From the IMG/VR virus record IMGVR_UViG_3300032315_002372, positions 1 to 46,957 of that record: 46,957 nucleotides of DNA, one strand, 5' to 3'. Below the pieces are notes generated by a model. The model was not told where the DNA came from, did no database searches, and worked only from the letters and a program-made list of their open reading frames with translations. Every line of letters begins with the position of its first letter. Position 1 is the stretch's first letter. Below, in pieces: positions 32,074 through 39,032 of the stretch. Made by a program: the position numbers and the translations under genes. This DNA is from a virus.

Positions 32074-32579
32074 TTGATGATGCCAATTTCCCGTAGGCTG
32101 ACCCATCCGCGGAGGTTCTCGGGCCCCGGTCGGCCCATGATCAGGTGATCGAGGATTTCGAGCCGCAACACTTGGCCAGCCCTCACCAGGTCGCGGGTCA
32201 CTCTCACGTCGGCTTCGCTCGGGGTTGGGTTCCCGCTGGGGTGGTTATGGATTAGAACGATGCCATGGGCGTTGGCCATGATGGCGGCCCGGAAGACCTC
32301 TCTGGGGTGGACATGCACAGCATCGAGCAACCCAATCGAGACGAGGGAATGCCCAACAACATGCCTCTTGGTCGACAGCATCAGGACGTGGAAATGCTCC
32401 TGCCCTTCCCGGAACAGAGGATCCGACCCGATGTGGGTCTGCCAGTAGGCGGCGGTGGATTCCGGGGTCGAGCAGGTTATACGTTCGGTAGTGGGTGCTG
32501 GCGTCTCGCAGAGCACGAGACTTTCGGACCGGACAATGACTTCGCGGATTCTCCTGCGGGCGACTTTCAACGTCTTCAT
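32070..32579 (-). CDS. RadC-like JAB-domain protein
   Basis: 169 residues from ATG 32579. The JAB metallo-motif is intact: HNHPSG (His111, His113) with Asp124 ten residues on, and an upstream conserved Glu in HPREVFRAAI. The RadC family segment LIHNHPSGNPTPSEAD is textbook. RadC-type proteins are common on mobile elements; proposed roles include DNA repair and peptidase action, none settled. Longer in-frame starts (GTG 32639, ATG 32657) would add the repeat-encoded peptide. Confidence 0.85.
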   Translation of the reverse strand: MKTLKVARRRIREVIVRSESLVLCETPAPTTERITCSTPESTAAYWQTHIGSDPLFREGQEHFHVLMLSTKRHVVGHSLVSIGLLDAVHVHPREVFRAAIMANAHGIVLIHNHPSGNPTPSEADVRVTRDLVRAGQVLRLEILDHLIMGRPGPENLRGWVSLREIGIIN

Positions 32580-32645
32580 GCCCGCACGCGAGCAGTCACC
32601 CTCGGCAGGCCAAAAACCAAATCTTTCACCCCTGTTCACTTTGTG
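32575..32645 (-). repeat. Start-associated repeat, copy D (diverged)
   Basis: Fourth copy, in front of the RadC-like gene. It keeps GAAAGATTTGGTTTTT and TGCTCGCGTGCGGGCATG, but the ribosome site is degenerate (CTCGGGTCACAAA) and the first codon is GTG. The frame remains open into the inner ATG 32579. Confidence 0.7.
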
Positions 32646-32660
32646 ACCCGAGGCCACAAC

Positions 32661-33437
32661 TCACCAAGGCATGTGAAGCGTCACCTTCGTGATTCCCGCA
32701 TAGTCCGCCTTTCGAAGGCCGCGGGTCGAGTTCACCTTCAGGACGCCGCCGTTCGCCACCAGTCCCCACTTCCGGACGAGGATCTTGAGGTCGTTGTCCT
32801 CGGTCTCTGAGTTCCGCAAGCCGGCCTGTCCGCCTGGGGAAGTGAACGTGTCGCCGAACATCAGGCAGTAGCGGTCGTTGCGGAAACACCGTCGGTGCCG
32901 GTAAGCGTTCAGCGCCGACAGGTCGTAGTCCATCTTCCCGACCAGGCGTTCGTCGTTCCGCAGGTTGTGTCCCCGGAGGAATCCCTGAGTGGCACCGAGC
33001 ACGAACCCGGACAGCGCGAACGGCTTCAACCCGGTGTAGAATCGGATGCCGGTCTGGTTCGGAGCGAACCCGAACAGGTAGCACCCGGCGTCAGCCGCCA
33101 TGCGGGCGGTGCCGTCGATGATCTCGTGGACGAGATCCGGATCCTCGACCTTGGCCTTCTCGCCGAGGTTGGTGAAGCACCGGGCCATGTAGAGGACGTC
33201 ATCGTCCATCACCATGAAGGCCGGCTCACCCTCCATCTGCCGGTACATCCAGTTGAGCTTTGGGGCGAGCCCGCGGACGCTGTCGGGGTGCGGGAGCAGG
33301 CTGCTCCGGGGCACCGTCTGGGCGTACTCCTCCACCTGGCTCTCCGGGATGCACACCAGGCACTCCCGCAGCATCCGGTGGGTTGTGATCGTTTTCGCCC
33401 GCGACATCGAGGGCACGACGATTTTGACGTAGGGCAT
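32661..33437 (-). CDS. TET-associated-type glycosyltransferase (GT-A-like)
   Basis: 258 residues from ATG 33437. The N-terminus VKIVVPSMSRAKTITTHRML, a segment resembling LVCIPESQVEEYAQ, and the metal-binding triad in MVMDDDVLYM (Asp78-80) follow the pattern of phage TET-associated glycosyltransferases, a family proposed to glycosylate modified bases in phage DNA. No TET/JBP dioxygenase or hydroxymethylase is visible in the window, so the acceptor could instead be protein or surface glycan. The first 212 bases overlap the ParB-like gene in another frame. Confidence 0.6.
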   Translation of the reverse strand: MPYVKIVVPSMSRAKTITTHRMLRECLVCIPESQVEEYAQTVPRSSLLPHPDSVRGLAPKLNWMYRQMEGEPAFMVMDDDVLYMARCFTNLGEKAKVEDPDLVHEIIDGTARMAADAGCYLFGFAPNQTGIRFYTGLKPFALSGFVLGATQGFLRGHNLRNDERLVGKMDYDLSALNAYRHRRCFRNDRYCLMFGDTFTSPGGQAGLRNSETEDNDLKILVRKWGLVANGGVLKVNSTRGLRKADYAGITKVTLHMPW

Positions 33438-34029
33438 GGAGGAACCTTTTGAACGGGACACACCGGCCGACGCCCACACCGGTTTTCTTGTAGGACTTCT
33501 CGATCTGGACGCCGGAGATCGTTTGGAGGAAGAGGAAGTCGGTCTCGTTGTCCACGAACACGAGGACGTAGTCGTGAGTCTCGCCGAGCTTCGGGGTCAT
33601 CGGGTACTCGGGAGGGGGCGCTGCAGCTGCCTCTTCTTCTTCAGACAGGATGCCGGCCAAGGTTCGGTCGAGGCCCGCGTCGTCGAGCTGCTTCAGGAGG
33701 TCCTTGAGCATCTGACCGTCCTCGTCCGCCAGCTCGGCAATGTGGTTGTCTGCGAGGAGATGGGCCAACTCGTCGGCCTCGGTGGCGAAGTCCTGGACAT
33801 CACACGGCACCTCGGTGAACCCGAGCTTCAAGGCAGCCTCGCGCCGGGCGTGACCCGCCACGATGAAGCCGGACAGGCTCGAAACCACGATGGGTGCACG
33901 CCACCCTTGGTGTTCCAAGATCCGGGACAGCATTTCGATCTGTTCCGGGGGATGCCGGTTCGGGTTCTTGGGGTGCGGTCGCAGGTCGGGGACCGGCACC
34001 ATCTGGGTGAAGGCGCAGTGAATTTTCAT
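33226..34029 (-). CDS. ParB/Srx-fold domain protein
   Basis: 267 residues. N-terminal ParB-like domain: VPDLRPHPKNPNRHPPEQI (7-25), APIVVSSLSGFIVAGHARREAA (GHARREA is the conserved C-R/G-x-R-type box) and LADNHIAEL. Residues 155-195 (DYVLVFVDNETDFLFL ... KTGVGVGRCVPF) are a C-terminal module seen with ParB-like phage proteins. From about residue 198 the frame overlaps the glycosyltransferase gene and becomes proline-, arginine- and glycine-rich, probably a non-functional overrun after loss of the original stop. ParB-fold proteins in phages act in DNA binding, cutting or CTP/ATP-dependent modification. Confidence 0.75.
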   Translation of the reverse strand: MKIHCAFTQMVPVPDLRPHPKNPNRHPPEQIEMLSRILEHQGWRAPIVVSSLSGFIVAGHARREAALKLGFTEVPCDVQDFATEADELAHLLADNHIAELADEDGQMLKDLLKQLDDAGLDRTLAGILSEEEEAAAAPPPEYPMTPKLGETHDYVLVFVDNETDFLFLQTISGVQIEKSYKKTGVGVGRCVPFKRFLHALRQNRRALDVAGENDHNPPDAAGVPGVHPGEPGGGVRPDGAPEQPAPAPRQRPRARPKAQLDVPADGG

Positions 34030-34089
34030 GGGACTTTCAGTTTTCGGTTCCGGCGCACGAAAGGTGGGCTGCTGGAGGACCTGCTCACT

Positions 34090-34584
34090 TCATCGGCGCA
34101 GAAGACTCCTTCCATCATCAACAGGCGCAGCGCAGCGAGCGTTTGCGCGGCCATCCCCGGCGCTGGGAGCGGCCTTCCTGCTCGTTTGATCCGTCCGGGG
34201 TGGCAGGATAGGCCTGAAGACGATCCAGCGGAAGAGAGCGAAGTTCCACGCGATGCCGACGGCCATGGCCGCGAGCTTCGCGAGGTTCGCAGGTCCGACG
34301 GCGACAGCGCCGACGAGCTCGACCGCCGCGGCGAGAACACCGACCTGTACTCCGTACGCGCCAACGATCGTCACCAGGCCGAAGCGCAACGCCTGGCTCG
34401 ATGGCTGGCCGCTCGCTCGGAAGGCCCGACGCTGGCCGATGAAGGACAGAGGGAGGATGATCGAGGTTGAGGCAGCGTGCGCAGGTCCAACACCAATGCC
34501 CAGCGACAGGCCCCAGTTGAACAGGGCGATGTCGAGGGCGGTGGTAAGCGTGCCGACCAGGGCGAAGCGAACGAGGGTGTTCAC
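34090..34584 (-). CDS. gtrA: GtrA-family flippase
   Basis: 164 residues with four predicted transmembrane helices: FALVGTLTTALDIALFN, AASTSIILPLSFIGQRRAF, FGLVTIVGAYGVQVGVL, and LAKLAAMAVGIAWNFALFRW with the family ending WNFALxRxxVF. GtrA proteins move undecaprenyl-phosphate-linked sugars across the membrane in phage serotype-conversion loci. It is translationally coupled (ATGA) to the glycosyltransferase fusion upstream. The C-terminal 35 residues are basic and unusual. Infer lysogenic conversion of surface glycan. Confidence 0.85.
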   Translation of the reverse strand: MNTLVRFALVGTLTTALDIALFNWGLSLGIGVGPAHAASTSIILPLSFIGQRRAFRASGQPSSQALRFGLVTIVGAYGVQVGVLAAAVELVGAVAVGPANLAKLAAMAVGIAWNFALFRWIVFRPILPPRTDQTSRKAAPSAGDGRANARCAAPVDDGRSLLRR

Positions 34585-36320
34585 AGGCCGAGCAGCTTGA
34601 GAACGGTGGGCCGGGGCGGTTCAGGAAAGATCGGGACCGTGGGCAGGGCAAGGAGCGAGGCTTGCCCACGTTGGGCAATCAGTACGTAGCCGTTGGTAGA
34701 TACGTAGCGGGACTGCTCGCCCGTGAGAACCAGCATCTCGGGATGCAGCCGTTCGATGACGTTCGACTGGGCTCGATAGTTGAAGCCCCTCCAGACCCTC
34801 TTGAAGGGGACGATCATCAGGGCAGGATCCGGAGCAACACCGGTGGAGAGGTACACCTGTGGAATGGTCGAGTAGAGCGTCGCAGGTTTCGCCTTCCGGA
34901 TCATCGGGACGAAGTCGGCTGCATAGACATCCCACGGGTCCGTAGAGCTGCGGCTTCGATTGATGTGGAAACCCACAAGGACGAGCGAGGCAATACAGGT
35001 GAGTACGATCATCCAGCGGGAGCGGATGCCCCACACAGCCAAGGCCGCGCCCGGAATCCAGAAGTGCAGATGGTAGTAGCCCCAAGCGGGCTGGTGGACG
35101 CTGAGAACTACGACAGCGAAAGCGAGGCTGCCGACCCAAAGGCCGAAGCCCCGCCGCCCAAGTCCGATGATGGCGAGCGCGCCGATGAGCCCAGCGGAGG
35201 CAGCCTGCCAAGCCTCCCAGACGATCGGCCCTGGCGGCCGGGCGGTGTGCGAATCAAGGAATGCAGTCCAGTTGTGCCCAGGGGGCAAGAAACAGAGGCC
35301 GAGGAAGGTTCCGGCAGCGGAAGCCCCGAGGATCGAAGCGGGGACGGCTCCGGATTGAGCGGCGAGCACTGCGACAGGGACCAAACCGAAGGCAGCAGTG
35401 AACTTGAGCTGAAGAGCCAGAGCGGCGATTGAGCCGCTGAGAACGAGCTTCCAAGTCTTTCGATCTCCGAGGAGGAGCGGAATAGAGGCGAGTGAAGCGA
35501 GACCAACGGCGGGCCCCTCCATAGTCATCGAGGTGAGCAACTCGAAGGCTCCGACTTGGGCGAACACGAGGAGGGAGAAGACGGCGGTGAGGTGAGCGAG
35601 CCCGTGCCTGCGAAGCATGAGTCCGACGACGAGCGGAATTGGGACGGTGAGTGCGAAGGTGATCGAGCGCAGGACGTGAATCTCGCCGCTTCCGTTGGAG
35701 AAGAGGGAAACAATCTGAGTGAAGATCCAGCCTTGGTCGTTCCACGCCTGGGATGCTGCGGACGGATTGAACCGAAGGAGGGCGAGCTTCGACGCTTCGA
35801 GAGCCTCGTCGCCCCCGATGGCCTTGCCGACGTTCAGGTAGATGGAGGCGGACCCGAGCAGGATCCACGCAAAAACACCAATTCCGACCCCGACCTTGCC
35901 ATCCGGGGCCTTCGTCTCGGGGGCCGTGGGGGAATGTTCAAAGCGGGTGAGCCACGCGAGGGTCAGGAGGAGCAGGAGGGTCAGCCCATCAGCGTGAAGC
36001 TCGATCCACGGAAACCAGTCAAGCAGTCGGCCGAGGCATTTGCACGGCTCTTTGATGTCCGCGTAAATGCGTACGGAATGGTAGAGGGAGAGTCCGACGA
36101 GGAAGCTTCGGAGTGCGATGATGGGAACTGACCCGGGCCGGAGAAGGATGAAAGCCAGAGCGAGTTCAACAATCGCAGCCAACGCGGCAACGGCCCAGTT
36201 CTGGACCTGAAGAACCTGGTTGTAGTCTGAGAGCCATTTCGAACCGTGGAAAAGGCCGATAATCTTCAGGAGGGCGGTCGCTGCCAAGAGTCCGGCAGCG
36301 ACCGCTCGGGATGCGCTCAT
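34581..36320 (-). CDS. Fusion of MauE/DoxX-like redox domain with GT-C glycosyltransferase
   Basis: 579 residues, about 13 membrane segments. Residues 1-125 form a four-helix MauE/DoxX-like domain with the cysteine motif CKCLG (93-97) after a helix ending HSVRIYADIKEP; in MauE proteins this motif is tied to disulfide formation in exported partners. From about 150 onwards it is a GT39/ArnT-like GT-C transferase: DEALEA (Asp171-Glu172, the catalytic DE motif), WNDQGW (193-198), many helices and a soluble C-terminal domain ending in LKLLGL. Likely substrate: a polyprenyl-phosphate sugar supplied through GtrA. The fusion is unusual. Confidence 0.7.
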   Translation of the reverse strand: MSASRAVAAGLLAATALLKIIGLFHGSKWLSDYNQVLQVQNWAVAALAAIVELALAFILLRPGSVPIIALRSFLVGLSLYHSVRIYADIKEPCKCLGRLLDWFPWIELHADGLTLLLLLTLAWLTRFEHSPTAPETKAPDGKVGVGIGVFAWILLGSASIYLNVGKAIGGDEALEASKLALLRFNPSAASQAWNDQGWIFTQIVSLFSNGSGEIHVLRSITFALTVPIPLVVGLMLRRHGLAHLTAVFSLLVFAQVGAFELLTSMTMEGPAVGLASLASIPLLLGDRKTWKLVLSGSIAALALQLKFTAAFGLVPVAVLAAQSGAVPASILGASAAGTFLGLCFLPPGHNWTAFLDSHTARPPGPIVWEAWQAASAGLIGALAIIGLGRRGFGLWVGSLAFAVVVLSVHQPAWGYYHLHFWIPGAALAVWGIRSRWMIVLTCIASLVLVGFHINRSRSSTDPWDVYAADFVPMIRKAKPATLYSTIPQVYLSTGVAPDPALMIVPFKRVWRGFNYRAQSNVIERLHPEMLVLTGEQSRYVSTNGYVLIAQRGQASLLALPTVPIFPEPPRPTVLKLLGL

Positions 36321-36375
36321 GCAGGTTCAGTTTGGAGTTAGCACGAAGGGCCAGAGGCGGCCGCTGGGGATGTGC

Positions 36376-36738
36376 CTATGAACACGCCGCGCCGAAGACG
36401 GACGACTCCTGGAACATAAATCGCTCGTAGGAGACATCGGGGTCCCCGCTGCAATCGATGTAGACGCAAGTGTAATTGCACTGGGCCATGTAGTAGGTGA
36501 CCCCGACCTGCCCGGTAGTTTGACCGCAAACCCTGCGAACGAAGCTGTCAGGGGAGGTGCAGCTTCCAAACACTTGCACTCCACCGCAGTAGAGAATCAC
36601 AATGCTCTCGTTAGGGCAGTTGACGACCGTGTTCTTGCAGCAGGATGCGGCTTGCGCCTGCGGAGTCATCAGGACAAGGGCGATGGCAGCGATGACCAAG
36701 CTGCTGATGGCGGACTTGAGTTTTCGAAGGAACTTCAT
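36376..36738 (-). CDS. Cysteine-rich exported protein
   Basis: 120 residues from ATG 36738. A signal peptide (MKFLRKLKSAISSLVIAA to about residue 31, cleavage after AQA) leads to a mature part of about 89 residues with ten cysteines (including a CC pair near the start), enough for five disulfides, and aromatic, Gly- and Thr-rich loops. It lies directly upstream of the MauE-domain fusion, which suggests that its folding depends on the CKCLG redox domain. No family recognised. It may be a surface-displayed target or an exclusion factor. Confidence 0.7.
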   Translation of the reverse strand: MKFLRKLKSAISSLVIAAIALVLMTPQAQAASCCKNTVVNCPNESIVILYCGGVQVFGSCTSPDSFVRRVCGQTTGQVGVTYYMAQCNYTCVYIDCSGDPDVSYERFMFQESSVFGAACS

Positions 36739-36752
36739 TGGTTGAGTAGACT

Positions 36753-37676
36753 TCACCGTTTTTTGAACCAGATCGCGGCGGTGATGACCGCGGCCAGGCC
36801 AACCACGACAAACCAAAACGATCGGGACTCAAACACCGCAGAACCTTCGGCAATAGCCGGAGGAGCCTTCGGTTGAACCTGAATCTCGCCGTCTGGGCCG
36901 ATCACTTGAGCGACCCGGTTGCTGTAGAAGAATGTGAATTCGCGACCGCCCTCATGGAGGAGTGACGGCGTGTAGCCGTCGGAGTCCTTGAACTCTCGCG
37001 AGCCGAACCGGAGGTCGGAGATGCGGATTGTTTTCGGGCTCCGCTTGCCGTCGTTCGAGATCTCGATCGCGATGGGGAACCCGTTCGTGTCGTGGGAGAC
37101 GAAGTTAAACACCCTCTTGTGAGTGCCGTAGTCGTTCTTCCAGTTGGTGACAACCCGCATCGGGATGCCCTGGGAAACCTCGATCTGACCGCTGACGGGA
37201 CCGGATGCAGTCATGGAAGCGGAGCCCTGGCCGTGGAACTCCAATCCGTCCCACTTCAATCCGTTCGTCTCTGCGGAGTGAACGCCGAATCGGGTCACAA
37301 AGTGCAGCATGCCGAGGTCACCTTGACATCGTCCTTCGGGTCCAACTCCGGTGACACTCCCCATGGGAATGAGAGGGCGGGTGTCCTTGATGGGCAAGAC
37401 GTGGACGGAGTTTCCTCCAAATGCCCATGTCATCGAATAGGATTGGCCCGAACTCATCGCAGAATCGCGGGGGCCTTGCGGATTGCGGACGTACCAAGTG
37501 CCCGGTTGAATCCCAATCTCGTAGATCTGGTTCGTCCCGGAATTCGAGACGGTAAAGGTCCCTTCCAGAGGCTGGTTCAGCGAGATCATCCGCTTGATCC
37601 GTTCAACCGATTCGCTTTCGGCTGAGAGGCATCCAAACGACAGGATGAGGCAGAGTGTGGCGGCTTTAAGGTTCAT
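36753..37676 (-). CDS. Exported protein with C-terminal membrane anchor
   Basis: 307 residues from ATG 37676. N-terminal signal (MNLKAATLCLILSFGCLSA), a beta-rich body (TFTVSNSGTNQIYEIGI; SHDTNGFPIAIEISND) and a C-terminal transmembrane helix with a basic end (FWFVVVGLAAVITAAIWFKKR). The N-in, C-anchored exported layout fits a cell-surface protein of verrucomicrobial type. No enzyme motif seen. It shares its strand and neighbourhood with the cysteine-rich protein and the glycosyltransferase fusion, so the four genes (34090-37676) look like one cargo cassette. Confidence 0.65.
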   Translation of the reverse strand: MNLKAATLCLILSFGCLSAESESVERIKRMISLNQPLEGTFTVSNSGTNQIYEIGIQPGTWYVRNPQGPRDSAMSSGQSYSMTWAFGGNSVHVLPIKDTRPLIPMGSVTGVGPEGRCQGDLGMLHFVTRFGVHSAETNGLKWDGLEFHGQGSASMTASGPVSGQIEVSQGIPMRVVTNWKNDYGTHKRVFNFVSHDTNGFPIAIEISNDGKRSPKTIRISDLRFGSREFKDSDGYTPSLLHEGGREFTFFYSNRVAQVIGPDGEIQVQPKAPPAIAEGSAVFESRSFWFVVVGLAAVITAAIWFKKR

Positions 37677-37708
37677 CGCTCTTTTCCTAGTCAAAACGTC
37701 AACAGCAC

Positions 37709-38146
37709 TCAAGGGCTTGGGGTCGAGCCCCTCCTCGGTTTCCTGTTCCAGGCGTGAGACTGAGCCCGGTTGGAGATGCCGAAGACCTTGGACACCTTCG
37801 ATGACGACAGGGAGAGCACTGCCTTGTTCGTGCCGATCTGCTTCGCTAGGGAAGAGAGAGACGGAGATCCCTCTATGATGCTCGGGTCAATCACCCAGGC
37901 GAGGGCGATCACTCGACGCCCGGCGCGGCGATCATCGGGGTTCAGTCTGCCGCCCTCACCGGCCAATACCCAGACCAAGATCGAGCGCAAAGCTTGGCCA
38001 AGGCGCTCGATGTCGTCCTCGGCTAGAGCCCCGGGTTCTCCAAGTGCTCGGCTCAATCCGTCCCAATCGAACTCGCAGACTTTGCCGTCCAAGGGATCGA
38101 GATCGTGGTTACTCTCGCCAGAATCTAGGTCTTTATGGCCAGTCAT
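37709..38146 (-). CDS. Hypothetical protein with helix-turn-helix-like C-terminus
   Basis: 145 residues. The N-terminal half is acidic. The C-terminal half (about 90-135: SPSLSSLAKQIGTNKAVLSL, then SKVFGISNRAQSH) reads like a helix-turn-helix. It starts at ATG 38146 overlapping the stop of the HTH gene upstream. It is the last gene of the replication block before the surface cassette and may regulate either. Confidence 0.55.
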   Translation of the reverse strand: MTGHKDLDSGESNHDLDPLDGKVCEFDWDGLSRALGEPGALAEDDIERLGQALRSILVWVLAGEGGRLNPDDRRAGRRVIALAWVIDPSIIEGSPSLSSLAKQIGTNKAVLSLSSSKVSKVFGISNRAQSHAWNRKPRRGSTPSP

Positions 38147-38373
38147 GAGAGATTGGGATTGGGGCCCGTGCCGGATTTGAACTTGAGAAAAGCCAGAACA
38201 TCAGTCGGACAGTACCGAACGGTCCGGCCGATCCGGATTGACGGGATTTTCCCGGTAAGGTCCCACTCGGCAATGGTTCGGTCAGTAACACCCAATCTGG
38301 CCGCGAGTTGTGGCCGGGTGAGGAGTAACGGTTGGCTATCAGTGGACTCGTTTGGGGATGTGCTTCTTTTCAT
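38143..38373 (-). CDS. MerR/excisionase-type helix-turn-helix protein
   Basis: 76 residues from ATG 38373; an in-frame start at 38409 exists but overlaps the helicase loader. The core LTRPQLAARLGVTDRTIAEW, followed by GKIPSIRIGRTVRY and DVLAFL, is a winged helix of the AlpA/excisionase type. Such proteins regulate phage early genes or excision. A second excisionase-like gene (44922-45146) lies near the integrase, so this one more likely acts in replication or transcription. Confidence 0.75.
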   Translation of the reverse strand: MKRSTSPNESTDSQPLLLTRPQLAARLGVTDRTIAEWDLTGKIPSIRIGRTVRYCPTDVLAFLKFKSGTGPNPNLS

Positions 38374-38384
38374 AAAGGCTCGAT

Positions 38385-39032
38385 TCAACGTCGGCTGGGC
38401 CAGTCGCAATGGATGACGCCCCCGGTTTCGTTGAGGCGTGACGTGATCGAAGGCCCGAGGCTCTCGGCGAGGTCCTGGGGGTTGAGATTTGCGATGACGA
38501 TCGTGTCGGTTTGATCGGCGTATCGGTTGTTGAGCAGCTCGAAGAGCAGGTTGCCTTCCCAGGCGGTTTCGCCCCGCTTGCCAATCTCGTCGATCACGAG
38601 CAAGGACGGCTTACGATGCCGGTCGATCACCTCAAGTTCGGTCTCCTTTGCGTCCTTCCGGTAGGTGGCCTTCAAGGTGGCGAAGAACCGTACCGCGGTT
38701 GTGTAGAGGGCTGTGCGACCGTCCGCTGTGGCCTCGAACATGGCCTGCACAGCCAACTGGGTCTTGCCGTTGCCCCGGGTGCCGCAGAGCGCAAATGAGG
38801 ATCCCCGACCAAGGCCGGAGCGGATGACGGCGAGCTTCTGAGCCCACGGGCCCTCGAACTGCACCTTCGCCTCGGCGTGCCGGGCCGGAGCATTCCAATG
38901 GCGTCGCGCCGCCTCGACGGTGCGCCTCTTGGCCTGCTGTTCCTCGGCCGCCCTTCGCTCTGCGGCCTCGCGGTCGGAGATGACTCGGATGTTGCGGAAG
39001 GCGGGCAGGACTTCTGCGGGGGTGGTGCTCAT
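38385..39032 (-). CDS. DnaC-like helicase loader ATPase
   Basis: 215 residues from ATG 39032 (ATGA overlap with the initiator). Walker A GTRGNGKT (84-91), Walker B SLLVIDEIGKRG, sensor-1 IVIANLN and C-terminal LGPSITSRLNETGG are the signatures of DnaC/IstB-type AAA+ loaders. The N-terminal helical segment (AERRAAEEQQAKRRTVEAA) would contact the replicative helicase. No phage helicase is seen in the window, so the host DnaB is the likely partner. Confidence 0.88.
   Translation of the reverse strand: MSTTPAEVLPAFRNIRVISDREAAERRAAEEQQAKRRTVEAARRHWNAPARHAEAKVQFEGPWAQKLAVIRSGLGRGSSFALCGTRGNGKTQLAVQAMFEATADGRTALYTTAVRFFATLKATYRKDAKETELEVIDRHRKPSLLVIDEIGKRGETAWEGNLLFELLNNRYADQTDTIVIANLNPQDLAESLGPSITSRLNETGGVIHCDWPSRR

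Noticed and set aside
27300-34100. CRISPR array among the accessory genes
   Set aside because: The repeats there are four, ~75 bp, widely separated by genes, and carry reading frames; there is no regular repeat-spacer pattern or cas gene.
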